From Brachionus plicatilis (lineage: Eukaryota; Rotifera; Eurotatoria; Ploima; Brachionidae): a stretch of DNA of 51,515 nucleotides. The notes under the pieces are model-generated. The model was not told the DNA's origin and searched no databases. It saw nothing but the letters and a program-made list of their open reading frames with translations. Position 1 is the first letter of the stretch; the number at the start of each line of letters is the position of its first letter. Positions 10,409 through 21,474 of this stretch are shown here, piece after piece. The stretch is from positions 502,394 to 553,908 of the forward strand of contig QEOQ01000191.1 of assembly GCA_010279815.1 (NCBI GenBank), written 5' to 3'. The position numbers were made by a program, and so were the translations under genes.

Positions 10409-13400
10409 ATGACAAGTGAAGCAAGACCGATATTGATGGACGTAATAAGGGACTGTTCGCCAACTAGGCCCAAGTTGACCAAAATATCGGATAGACATCC
10501 CAAATCGGTGCTTGAGCAAATAAGCCAATTGAGACGCGGTGATGATTTTTTGTGTGACGTTATTCTAAATGTAGGAACCTCACGAATAAAGGCGCATAAA
10601 ATTATTCTGTGCGCTTCGTCTCCTTACTTCAAGGCCATGTTCACCAACGAACTGGCCGAGTCCAAGCAAAATGAAATAACCCTCAGAGATATCGATGAGA
10701 ACGCTATGGAAATTTTGATAGACTTTTGTTACACGTCTAAAATTACGATCGATGAAAAAACTGTTCAAACAGTCTTGCCGGCGGCGTGTCTCTTACAGGT
10801 AAATTTTATCTTTTCTTTCTAAATAATTTGAATTTTTTAAATTAAATTCAAACTTCAAATAGAATTAAAAATTTTTTTCCTTTTTAAAATTTATTCACAA
10901 GCTAAGGTTTGACATGGCTGAAGTTATTTCAGAATTAAAAGTTCATTTTTCTAATTAATTAAAATTAAACGCGATAATTTCAGAAAAAAATTATTTATTG
11001 TTTTTTTAAAAATAATTAATTTCGGGTTATTCCCAGAGATCTGTAAAATTCTATTTTGTGTGGACCTAAAAACTAAATTTTTATTGCGCAGTTTTTTTAA
11101 AAGTAAGTTTTTTTTTTTTAAATAAAATAGAATACAAAAGGCAACTTGAAGTTCATGATCATAATCAAATGATCAAATTTAATTGATTCAAGTTTTAATA
11201 AAAATGATGAAATTAGATTTTTTTAAAGTTTTTTAAAATTAAACATAAGATGTTTATTATTTTAATTAAAAAAAAATAACAATTCATTTTTTTCTAATTG
11301 AGCTTTAATTGATTCTTCTAAAATCTTTATTTGAAAATTTTAAAGAAAAATTTAAAATCGACATTTAGGTATCCAAATTATGACTTTAAATGATATTTTA
11401 ATATTAATTAAAATATTTTACGGCGAAACAATGTTAAATTTTGTATTGCAAAATTTCAAAATATCGATTAAGATTTTATTTTTACTTCAGACAAAAATTC
11501 ATATAATTTTCTATCTAATTCTAGATTAAAAAAATCATGTTTAATAAAGTATAGTCATTTGTTATTAAAAAATTGATGAAAAATGCGATTGTGAAATTTC
11601 ATACAAAACTTCCAATACAAAAATAAAAAAATTATATAACTTTTGTTCTAAATGTCAAAAACTTGTTCTGTAAATGAAACAAAGTGAAACAACTGTTGTT
11701 TCACTTCTGCAGAAGTCTGCAAAATCTGTGCAAATAGATTCCGCTTTATTTTTAATACTTTTAAATAGGGTGCAATTTTGCAGAATTTGCAAAGATTTTG
11801 CAGACTTCTGCAGAAGTGAAACAACAGTTGTTTCACTTTGTTTCATTTACAGAACAAGTTTTTGACTTTTAGAACAAAAGTTATAAAATTTTTTAATTTT
11901 TGTATTGGAAGTTTTGTATGAAATTTCACGATGCCATGAAAAATACCATTTTATTTGAATCAAAAACTAAAAATTTTGTTTTGAAATTTACATTTGATCA
12001 TGAACTTCAATTTGCCAATACAAAATTGAAAATTTTGAAAATGAACTTTGGAGAATTCTTTCAAAGGAATAAAACACTTTTAGGCTCAATATTAAAGAGA
12101 ATGTTTAGCTGTGAAAATTTAGGGTCATGTCGACTTTGGGATCAGGTGTTCACAAAAACATGTGATCATTGGTCTAATGTTCAGAATGTGATGATATATT
12201 TGGACCAAAACGTCCATTAATTAACCGAAGAATTAAGTAAATTTTTTTTTGCGATCAGAAAAACTTTTAATTTTTACTAAACTTTACTTGAATTTAAAAA
12301 AAATTGATTCTCTTTTTATATAAAAAAAAAAAGAAAAATGATAACTATTTCTGTTTATTGGAAATGTGCAATTTAACGCCCTTTTCATATTTCATAAATT
12401 CACCACATATGCTACAGACCACCGGATTTTGAAGCTTGAAAAATCAAGAATTTACGAAAATTTTCGAAATTATAGGGAAAAAATCTTAACTTTTTTCCAG
12501 CATAATTTAGTAAGAAAAAAATTAAAAAATTTGAATTTTCATTTTTACTAAAATTAATCAAAAATATCGAAAAATTACGATAATTTTCGAAAATTTTTGT
12601 AAATTCTTGATTTTTGACTTTTAGGACTTGACTGTATTTTACGTGAATTATCGTAAATCTAGTCAAATGCATTCTTGTCAAATCACCACTGTAAAAGGAG
12701 AAAAAAAAATTTTTGTGATCAAATTTTGGTCACATTCTAGACATGAGACCAATGAACACATTTTTTTGTGAACACATGATCTCAAAGTCGACATGACCCA
12801 AAATTTATCGTAAAAAAATATAACACATTAGTAAAAAAAGTCAAAAATTAATTGTCATCATTGTAATTTTCATCTTTGTTTCCTTGTAACACCTTTCATT
12901 ATTTTTACTAGTCCAAAAATCTTTTAATTCAGCCTCCTTTCTTCTTGGGAAAATCAGTGTCCTATCACCATTCCTAAAAAAGTTTATCTATCAAACATTC
13001 TGCCTATCACAATTTACCTATGGTCTAGAGAATATTACTATGGATTCAAGATGCCTTAAATCTTTAAACACAAACCAAAACAACTTAATAAGACAGATGC
13101 TAAATTTAAAATGGAATTGCCACATGTCTAGCATCCTCAAAGTACTAAGAATTTTCAAATTTGATCAGCTATATTTTTACTCAAAATTATCATTTATTAC
13201 TACACTAAAATTCAATGGAATCGCCTCCTCTATCTTTAGTTCACTCTGTTGTAGTGCCTCAATTAACTCCCCATGTTCTTCTGTCTCCTTTGAAACAGAC
13301 ATTAAAAGGCTATGTTCATTTTTTAATTTAAATTTATCTTCCCTACTTGAGAGAGTGAATGGGCTTAAAATGGAGATGAAGCGGCATTTCTACCTCCGTG

Positions 13401-16400
13401 ATGGTGTCTCTGACTCTATTGAACTGTATTTGAGCAACTTAAGATTTAAAAACTACAGAATTTTATTAAACCAACTTCTTGAACCTAATTGAGACTCACC
13501 TTTCTTGGTCAACTAAACTCTACTAAATTGTAACTTCTTTTTTCTTTCTATTTCTATTTTTTTCTTTACTACTTATTTTATCTATTTGTATATCTGTATC
13601 GAGCATGAGCTCTTTCATGAACATAAGAATTTTAATTGACTTTTTTACACTTATTTAAACTCTAATTTTTTTTTTCTTTACTTTACATCTCCTGAAGGAG
13701 GTTAATTATAAATAAATAAAAAAATTATTTTTAATCTGAAAGAGCTTTAGGTTGGCACAGATAAAAAAATGAATAATAAGCAATAATCGTTCCTTACAGT
13801 TACGTATTTTTTGGGTATGAATGTCTGATCGAGTCATATTAACACAGTCAGCTCTCGTTAAACCGGAACGATTTGGACCGGAAAAAATTCATTCCGGATT
13901 AACTTTTCCGAATTAGATATAAACTGGAATTCCTTCTTTTAAGTCAAAATTCTAAGGTATTGTGAATTTCTAGTACAAAATGAACGAAAATTCTTCCATT
14001 TTTTGGAATATTAAAATTAAAGATAGTAAAATTATTTTTTAGAAAATGCTGCAATATAGTGCAACATACTTTGTTGTACCTTTTTATATCTTAAACAATT
14101 TTTCTAAGGTTAAATAGGACAATGAATGCAACATCAATAATATTTAAATTGATTATTGATTTGATTTACTAAAAATAAAGAAAATAGAGATATTATTTTA
14201 GCTAAAAAAGGTGCAACACAGTATGTTGCACTATATTGCAGTATTTTTAAAATAAATTCTATTATCTTTAATTTTAATTTACCAAAAAGGAAGATTTTTT
14301 ATTCATTTTGTACTTGGATATCACAATACCAAATTAAAAGAAAATTTTTTAAAAGATTATTTACAAATTTATTTTTAATTTAAATTTTTTACTACTAACG
14401 AATTAAAAAAATAATTTTAAATGATAAAAAATGAAATAAACAGTTGATTCAAATTAGAAAAATTCAATTCAGAAACTCTGTTTTTTAAATCAAAAATAAA
14501 ATCGATATCAGTGTCCTTAAAATTTTTTTGACTTTTTAAAAAATATTTGAACTTTTTGCAGGGCCCCTAAACGCAAATTTATTAATTGATTTTTTAAGCT
14601 TTTCAATCGTTTTTCAAAAATAAATTAAATATAAAAGAAAATTAAACACTCTGAAAGTTATGCGTGATTTTTTTTTTGGGTAAAGTTCAGAAAATTAATT
14701 ACGAATTAATAATAATAGTAATAGTTACATGGATTTTAATCCAAATCTTAGCAAAATTTTTGTCCGGATGGCAATATAAACCAGAATAATGGAATAATTA
14801 TTCGGATTAAATTTTTTAACATATAATCGTATTTAACTGGGGATAGGGATCAATAAAACAAGAAAAGTGAATTTTCCGAATTAACGAAAGTCGAATGAAC
14901 TGTAAATATTTTGTATGGAAAAAATATGTGGTTAAAAGTAAATATTTTGGTCTCATTTAAAAAAATTTGGTATTCTTTTTCAAATATTTTTTTCAAATTA
15001 ATTTGGTGCTAATATGCTAAAAAAAGTTTTTTTTAATATTGTGAATAAAATTAATTTTTGCTATTTTTTTAATAAACTTGGGGTTTAAGCGATAATAATT
15101 TGGGGCATCGATTTTAATCAGCCCTATTTAAACTTTTTAATTTTCAATTTTTTTCAAAATTAAAATCTGTAAATTCGATAAGAAAAAAATCCTCTTTGAA
15201 TATATGTAAACAAATAAAATAAAATAATTATTTACCAACATTCAAATAAAAAATTTATTATTAATCTTTTTTTCTTAGTTAAAACCAGAGTTGTTTAAAA
15301 GTCATAAAGTCAAAGTCAAGTCAACTCCTTTGACTTGACTTGGAATTTTTTTTTTTAAAATAAGATTTTTGCCGTTCCGTGTAGTTATTAAGGCGGCCAT
15401 TTTTATTTCAAAGTCTTTGAAATGACTTTTTTTAGAAAAAAAATTTCAAGTAAATTCAAAAGACTTTTTTTTCAAAGTCAGTGACTTGACTTTGAGAAGA
15501 CTTTAAAATGACTTTTGCGCAAGTCTGGTTAAAACTCACAAATAAATTTATTTTTTAGTAAAAAAAATATTCTGAAAATTTAATAAATAGTTTTCAAAAC
15601 TGTTCTAAAAATAAATATTTTTTTAAACAAAAATTTAAATCTATTATTTGAAAGCTCCAAGAAGTCCAAGACTATTGTGCCGAATTTCTCAAGTCTCAGC
15701 TTGACCCGTCAAACTGTTTAGGCATCAGAGCATTTGCCGACACTCATTCTTGCCGAGAGCTCTTAAAAATCGCTGATAAATATCTTCAAAATAATTTTTG
15801 TGATGTTATTGAGTCAGATGAATTTCTGATATTGCCAATCAATGACCTGATAGAGATAATTTCAAATGACGAGCTAAACGTGAACAATGAAGAGACAGTT
15901 TACCAAGCAGTAATGAACTGGATAAAGCAAAATGAAAGCGAAAGAAAACAACACATTGGTCAGTTGATGTACCACGTTCGCTTGCCATTGCTAGATACCA
16001 AATTTTTAGTAACCAAAGTGGGCACAGACCCGCTCATTCGCCATGACCAAGTTTGCCGCGACCTTCTGGACGAAGCAAAGGACTTTCACTTGTTAAAAGA
16101 CAAGTCGAGCATACAAGACTCGCGAATTCGGCCTCGCAAGCCGGTGATAATCGGCGAAGTGCTTTTCGCAGTCGGTGGATGGTGCAGTGGTGATGCCATA
16201 TCGTCAGTTGAAATGTTCGATCCTCAATGCTCAAACGAATGGAAGATGGTGGCACCTTTGACCAAACGCCGATGCGGCGTGGGAGTTGGAGTTCTGAACA
16301 ATCAAATTTATGCTATCGGGGGCCATGACGGCTCGACTTATCTCAACAGCACCGAGCGCTATGACCCGGTCCAAAACCAATGGTTCACTGATGTGGCTCC

Positions 16401-19019
16401 TACGAGCACATGCCGCACTAGTGTCGGCGTAGGTGTTCTGAACGGGTTTTTGTACGCAGTGGGAGGCCAGGACGGAATATCGTGCCTCAATTTAGTCGAC
16501 AAGTATGACCCTGGCACCAATAGATGGACCCGAGTGGCTTCCATGACCACAAGGCGCTTAGGGGTAGCAGTAGTTGTTCTAAATAATTATCTATATGCAA
16601 TTGGAGGCTCTGATGGCACCAGTCCTCTGAACACTGTGGAAAAATATGACCCCAAAGCGAACAAGTGCTTTTTGAATAAAAAAAAAAAAAAATTTTTTTT
16701 AAAAATTTTCCAAGATGGACTCCAGTTGCGTCTATGTTGACCAGAAGAAAACATTTGGGATGTGCGATTTACAAAAATAGTATCTATTCAGTAGGTGGAC
16801 GTGATGATGCTTCTGAATTGAACTCGGCCGAAAGATACAACCCGCAGACTAATCAGTGGCAACCAATTGTATCCATGAAGTCAAGACGAAGTGGGGTGAG
16901 ATGAAAATTTGTAGCAAAATTCACAAGTGGCTTTTTTGTTTGTTAAGGCCTTGAAAATTTACCAAAACTTAACTTTTCACATAAGAATAAGCTTAACTAT
17001 TTTAGTTTTTAAAGCTTGGCTTTCAATCTATTAATTACAAAAACACTGTCCCGGTTATTATACTTTTTGTTCTAGTATTATGAAATAGATTAAAATGAAT
17101 TTGCAGGTGAGGATTGTAAAACAAATAAAAATATATTAAATTACATAAAAAACGTGATTCGCACATAAAAAGAATGATAAAAACTTTTTGTCACTTTATG
17201 CCACTTTTTAATATGAGATTGACTCAATACGCACATAAAGTAAATTTTTATATCAAAATTTTAGTCACAAACCAATTTTTAACACATAAAAAAATAATTA
17301 AATAATTTAAATAAATTTTTTTTTGTGGGGGTTTTATAAAGTTTAGTACAAAAGAACACAACAAAGTGTAAAAAAATTAAATAACTTTTTTTCTAAAGTT
17401 TTAAAATTTATTTCTGTGAATGCAGAATGGTGCAACATTGCAACAAAGTTGCATCAACTGTAAAAGTCTGCTAATGATGTGATAGAATCTCTGCAAAATG
17501 CACTACGCTCGATTATATTGAAATTAATTTCTGCAAATTTAGCAGACCTTGATATTTGATGCAACTTTGAATGTTGCATTTACACAATTAAGTTTAAACC
17601 TTTAAAATAAAAGTTGTTCAATTTTTTTTTACATCTTTTTCTGTTCTTTTTATCATTTTATTAAATTCAGCAATTTAATTGTCTAATATCATCATTTACT
17701 GACTGTTGAGAGTTAAAAGGTATTTTTTTCACCCACAAGATCTAAACTCTAATTTTTTAATTCAAAAATAGTTAAAGTTCGCGCGGGTCAAAATTACAAC
17801 ATTATCTGAATTCGACTAAAAAATGTTAGATTTTAAAAAATATTGAAAATTTTTAATTTTCGCCTATTTAATAAAAAAAAAATAAAATATTATAAAAATT
17901 GACACTTTTTGGTCAAAATTTATGGACTTAAAAGTCAAAAATTTGCTCAGTATTTAGTCCGGTCTCTGATTTTATTATAAAAAAAAATCATATTCAGATA
18001 GTGCTGTAGTTTAACCCTCGCAAACCTTAGGAACAAACAAAATAGAATAAAAGAATATTTAAAAAGTTTAATAATCCTCGAAAATTTTTCAAATAGAAAA
18101 TTGAATTAAAATTTTACAAAAAGTTTCTTAGCTTTAAAATCAATTTAAAAATTCATGAAATTTTTCATTAGGTAAATTTTTAAATAATTATCACTAATAG
18201 TTTAATTTAAAAAATTTTAAGATTCATGATCATTTGAAGCAAAATTTTTAGCCTAAAAAATTAAGAAATTATGTTTTACTTTTTTTTTAAATATTTTTTT
18301 CATTTTCATTTAAAAAGTCAAAGTTTTGTTAAAAAAATGAAATTTCGTTTTAAATTTTTTTAATGCAAAATCTGAGTTTTGATTTCAATTAATTTATGCC
18401 TTCGGAAAATACGAAAATTTATAAATAATTTTTTCAATTCAAGGTTGGTTTGGCAGTTTTGAACGGATGCCTAATGGCCATAGGAGGCTTTGATGGTTCG
18501 AGTTATTTAAAAACATGTGAAGTATTCGACGCAGAAGCTAACTGCTGGAAGATTAGCTGCTCTATGATTTATAGACGTCTAGGTGGAGGTGTCGGAGTGG
18601 TAAAAATGCTAAAAGAAAAAGATAAAAATGGTATGGTAAATGGCCAAAAGTCAACAATTACTCCAAATTCGTCTTGGCCATTATTTTTGTCTCCAGTGCC
18701 ATCTTTGTTGGCAAATGTACCACAGACTCTATCAACACAGAATAGATCTGCCAATACTTCAAATTCTTTTTCTACAGTCTCAATAGCAACCATAACATCA
18801 TCCGATGCATTGATATCAAATTTTAATAGTTTAAGCACCGAAAATAATTCGGCCATTGCTTCCAATACGGCTTCAAATAGCAACCAAATTTCAAGTTTGT
18901 TTGTCAACCCAGAATCCTCATCACCGTCAAGCACTGGTTCAAGCATATCTTCGCAATCAACTTCAAATCACTCGAATTTGACAAATCAAAAAAGTTCGGC
19001 TAAACTGGTTGATCTGTAA
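10409..19019 (+). CDS. KLHL20: KLHL20/diablo-like BTB-BACK-Kelch CUL3 adaptor
   Basis: A four-exon gene: 10409-10798, 15655-16664, 16715-16895, 18444-19019 (2157 nt, 718 residues; phases agree at every junction). Introns are 4856, 50 and 1548 nt. The BTB domain (about residues 40-130, exon 1) binds CUL3. BACK spans about 131-250. Six Kelch blades run from about 300 to 580, beginning [19 protein letters not shown] and ending [12 protein letters not shown]. Both termini of the propeller match vertebrate KLHL20 and fly diablo almost word for word. These are substrate receptors of CUL3-RING ubiquitin ligases (in mammals for DAPK1 and PML, for example). KLHL20 normally ends soon after the last blade; here exon 4 adds about 138 residues rich in Ser, Asn and Thr. 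The start is the ATG at 10409. A polyadenylation signal is at 19140-19145. Confidence 0.93.
11140..12016. mobile_element. TIR element, GGCAWCTTGAAGTT family, copy 1 (disrupted)
   Basis: Left end GGCAACTTGAAGTTCATGAT (from 11140) and right end, reverse complement GGCAAATTGAAGTTCATGAT (to 12016), form the terminal inverted repeat. An exact 9-bp TSD AATACAAAA flanks it (11131-11139, 12017-12025). The 877 bp include a later 351-bp insertion plus its 9-bp duplication; removing 360 bp leaves 517 bp, close to the 512 bp of the sister copy at 34702-35213. It is non-coding and lies in KLHL20 intron 1. Confidence 0.88.
11585..11935. mobile_element. foldback element nested in another element
   Basis: A 351-bp near-complete palindrome. 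The two arms (about 150 nt each, 11585-11735 and about 11787-11935) are nearly identical inverted copies, leaving a short central spacer. An exact 9-bp TSD ATGAAAAAT flanks it (11576-11584 and 11936-11944). The ends are GCGATTGTGAAATTTCATAC and, from the other side, GGCATCGTGAAATTTCATAC. Open frames seen on both strands here are only a consequence of the palindrome. It inserted into the older element at 11140-12016. Confidence 0.88.
12122..12799. mobile_element. MITE, GGGTCATGTC family, copy 2 (double ends)
   Basis: 678 bp with long inverted ends starting GGGTCATGTCGACTTTGGGA on the left and GGGTCATGTCGACTTTGAGA on the right (reverse complement), flanked by an exact 8-bp TSD AAAATTTA (12114-12121, 12800-12807). 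About 55 bp inside the right end lies a second, terminus-like word (GGTCTCATGTCTAGAATGTG) matching the outer end of copy 1 at 1904-2504. The core near 12364-12430 is similar to copy 1. It is non-coding and lies in KLHL20 intron 1. Confidence 0.87.
12889..13492 (+). pseudogene. second LINE family, ORF2 C-terminus
   Basis: An open frame whose translation reads like the region after the reverse transcriptase palm of a non-LTR element: [20 protein letters not shown], then [20 protein letters not shown], and a hydrophobic, Lys-rich tail ending [13 protein letters not shown]. The frame is already open upstream of the ATG at 13040, back to a stop near 12889, so that ATG is not a true start. No palm motifs remain, so it is a 5'-truncated copy within KLHL20 intron 1. 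It differs from the LINE at 5634-6418. Confidence 0.65.
13493..13727 (+). mobile_element. 3' UTR and tail of the second LINE family
   Basis: Follows the stop at 13492. It is pyrimidine-rich, then CTCCTGAAGGAG (a 4-bp stem with a TGAA loop), then TTAATTATAAATAAATAAA as the 3' tail. This is the same stem-loop plus AT-microsatellite plan as other retroelement ends in this window. A word within it (TATCTGTATCGAGC, near 13590) resembles 36776-36800 in a HAUS6 intron. Confidence 0.6.
13845..14904. mobile_element. Tc1/mariner- or pogo-like element, non-coding remnant
   Basis: Left end CAGTCAGCTCTCGTTAAACC (13845). The right end, reverse-complemented, starts CAGTTCATTCGACTTTCGTT (to 14902) and is followed by TA. 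CAGT..CTCTCGTTAA..CGG termini and TA flanks are typical of Tc1/mariner/pogo elements. The left TA is not conserved. No transposase frame remains. A separate 375-bp element (13956-14330) sits inside it. A matching end begins at 51372. Confidence 0.6.
13956..14330. mobile_element. hairpin MITE, GGTATTGTGA family, copy 1
   Basis: A long-armed inverted repeat. The ends are GGTATTGTGAATTTCTAGTA and the complementary arm ending CACAATACC, and the inner arms carry TGCAACATACTTTGTTG and its inverse. Flanking 9-mers AAATTCTAA and AAATTAAAA agree at seven of nine positions, a decayed TSD. Further copies are at 26164-26448 and 50529-50884. It lies nested in the mariner-like remnant inside KLHL20 intron 1. 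Confidence 0.7.
15286..15527. mobile_element. hAT-like MITE, CAGAGTTG family, copy 1
   Basis: 242 bp, beginning CAGAGTTGTTTAAAAGTC and ending GACTT..AAGTCTG, with an exact 8-bp TSD GTTAAAAC (15278-15285, 15528-15535). The interior is repeated AAGTCAAAGTC/GACTTTGA words on both strands. CAGNG termini and 8-bp TSDs are diagnostic of the hAT superfamily. It is non-coding and lies about 130 bp upstream of KLHL20 exon 2. Confidence 0.88.
17350..17651. mobile_element. foldback element in KLHL20 intron 3
   Basis: About 300 bp with long imperfect inverted arms. The left arm (AAAGAACACAACAAAGTGTA onwards) pairs with the right arm ending near 17650, and the inner segments TGCAAC..AAGTTGCATCAA and AGTCTGCTAA are mirrored at 17540-17580. 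Part of the arm (ATAACTTTT-TTCTAAA..TTCTGT-AATG) resembles the foldback at 11585-11935, so the two may be related. No clear TSD was found. Confidence 0.6.
17773..18029. mobile_element. AAGGTTCGCGCGG family, degenerate copy
   Basis: The left end TAAAGTTCGCGCGGGTCAAA and the right end, reverse complement CTAAGGTTTGCGAGGGTTAA, match the family defined by 19660-20134, including the following ACTACAGCACTATCTGAA block. It is 257 bp long. Several differences from the fuller copy suggest age. It lies in KLHL20 intron 3. Confidence 0.6.
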
Positions 19020-19659
19020 TGGCTTTTAAATATGTAAATTTACATGATTTTATTTTTACTGAATTTTCGTATCGAAGTTTGAGTTATCTCAGTTAAAAAT
19101 TTTAATTCTTTTTTACGTTTTGATTTACATGACTTTTCCAATAAAATAGAATTTAAAAATAATTAGTATCTTTTTATTAAAAACTTATAATTAAATAATT
19201 AAAAACTCTAATTGTTGAATTTTTGAATTCGATAAAATTTATCTAATCTTCTTCATATTTTCTCAGTGTTTGAACAATTTTTGATTTTAAGTTAACTACG
19301 ATTTCTGATTACAGAATAATTTATTTATCTAATTATCGAACAGAACAAAAAAATGAAAAAAACTAAGATGCCCGATTCCTTTTTTTCTAAGAAAATAAAA
19401 TTGGTTCAGTTAATTGTCTCAGCTGATCCAATAAATGATTTCAACAAAAAATTCTAGATTTTAAATTAAGCTCATAAATTTTTTTTTAGGGAAATGATTT
19501 TGGAGAGACTTGAGCTCTGTTAAGCCTCCCGTCTTGAAAAATCAAATATTAATTCAAACATTGAACATATATTATTTGCAGAAGTTAAAGTGATTCATTT
19601 GATGAATCAAATTTAGCTCCGAATTTAGAAAGGAAAAAATTAGCGCAAAAATATCAAAT

Positions 19660-20134
19660 TAAGGTTCGCGTGGAGCAAAACTACAGCACTATCTGAATTT
19701 TGGCAAACCCACTTTAAAATATTAATCTGCATACTTGAAAACCTAGAAAAAATGATTTTTTAGGTATTGTCAAAAAAAAAAATTTTGATCTCACCCCCCT
19801 CAAAGATCGAAAAAAAAACAAAAGTTAGTTACCTTTGTGCTAAAATATCTCATGTTCTAATAGACATAACCTTATTAATATATATATATTCTGAAAGCAA
19901 ATAGTCTCATCAACAAAATGGTGTATTAATTTAATCTATTATTTTACCAATAGATCGATATTTTGGCAAAAAATGGTAAAAAAATGGTATTTTTTCACTA
20001 TTTTTGTATCTAGTCCGCGGTTTACCCCCCGACCCCTACTTTTTTATACAGATTCTGAAACTAGAGAAAATTCTGAACAAAATGTTGGGACCACTTTTTT
20101 TATAGTGCTGTAGTTTTGCTCCGCGCGAACCTTA
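19660..20134. mobile_element. AAGGTTCGCGCGG family, full-length copy
   Basis: A 475-bp element with about 34-bp inverted ends, TAAGGTTCGCGTGGAGCAAA on the left and TAAGGTTCGCGCGGAGCAAA on the right (reverse complement), both continuing ACTACAGCACTAT. No coding capacity. A TSD could not be assigned. It lies about 0.6 kb downstream of KLHL20. Confidence 0.72.
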
Positions 20135-20149
20135 CCAAATGTTTTTAAT

Positions 20150-21225
20150 AAAAACTTTTTATTCAATAATATGAATAATTTAAAATTAAAATTATTGAAA
20201 TTTATAATTTATTTTATTATTTTTTCAAGACCATCATTTAATGGACTAACAAAAAACTACTTTCAGATGAAAAATGAACTAATTTCCTAACAAATTAATT
20301 CTCGGGCTGACAAATTTAACCAATTAAACCAAAAATGATGAAAAATTTAATTAATTTAAATGACTAAAGTAATAATAGACAAAAATTTTAAAAATTAATT
20401 TCATTAGAAAAGGCAGAGAATAACATTACTGGATCCTGAGTTAGATACAGAGATCCTGATAACTTTTTTTTTCATATCCTTTAACTTCCCAGTCATCCCT
20501 AAATCACAATCATTGATGATTAATCATTATTTTGAAAAGTTCTAAGAATTAAGGAAAATTCAATTAATCAAGTACAGGTAAATTCGGTCAAGTCGAAGGG
20601 CGGTTGTAAAATGTTTCGAATTAACCGTAAAAAAAAAAATTTTCTTGGAAAAAAAAATTTTTGTTTATACTTTTGCTACTAAAATAATGTTGAGACTTCT
20701 TTAGCATTTAAAAATTTTCTAGATTCAAATATGTTTTACTTTTTCAAAGAAAAAATTTATGTCTTAGAGTATTAGTGTAAGTTAATCTTTCGAAATATTT
20801 ATATGCATTTCCCAAAACTAAAATTTGATTCTTAGTCTAGTTTAAAAAAAATTCCTCTATTATCAAAATCTTTGTTTGAAGCAAATATTTTGAGATCGCA
20901 AAAAATTTTAAAAAATACAATAAATATATTGATTTGAATATTTTATAAGCATAAATAATAAAGGAAGATGGCAATGCGAAAAAAAACAAAATCTAATGAT
21001 TTAATTTTATCAGTTTATAAAAATTTAAGATAATCTATTTGTTTGTGTATTATACAAATGAAATTTAGAAACTATGAACAAGATGGCACATGGCCGAACG
21101 CGTCTACGTCATCGCAGGTGTTCTAGGATACTAATACTACTACCGCTACTTTAATAAAAAAGATCTTTCGCAAATTGACTAAAATCTTTAATCAATTTTT
21201 CGAAATTTTGCAGTCCTGTATATCA
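20150..21225. other. intergenic, AT-rich
   Basis: No gene seen. A short, less AT-rich patch at about 21070-21160 carries an ACTACT-type triplet run. A TACAGGTAAATTCGGTCAAG word near 20573 resembles a mariner-type end but has no partner that I could find. Confidence 0.35.
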
Positions 21226-21233
21226 GAGTTGTT

Positions 21234-21474
21234 TTAAAATCACAAGTCTCAAGTCAAGTCCAAGTCCTGACTTTTTTTTCTTTTTTCAAAAGTCCAAATC
21301 AAAGATTTTAATTTTTTTTTACTTTAAGTCCGGATTTGGACTTAAATTTTAGTGGCTTTAATTTTAACTAGACCGCCACATAACTTCCTGGAACCGCAAG
21401 AAAATTCATTTGGCTCTACTTTAAATATTTTTTTAATGACTTAGATTTTAATTTGGGACTTTAAAACAATCCTG
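21234..21474. mobile_element. hAT-like MITE, CAGAGTTG family, copy 2
   Basis: 241 bp starting CAGAGTTGTTTTAAAATCAC followed by AAGTCTCAAGTCAAGTCCAA, with an exact 8-bp TSD CTGTATAT (21226-21233, 21475-21482). The right end is shortened or diverged (ACTTTAAAACAATCCTG). Same family as the copies at 15286 and 30011. Confidence 0.87.

Noticed and set aside
11648..11865. Overlapping open frames of about 62 codons on both strands with nearly the same translation.
   Set aside because: They are produced by the palindromic foldback element, so the same sequence is read on each strand; not genes.
16034..16550. Minus-strand open frames opposite KLHL20 exon 2.
   Set aside because: Shadow frames; the plus strand encodes the Kelch repeats.
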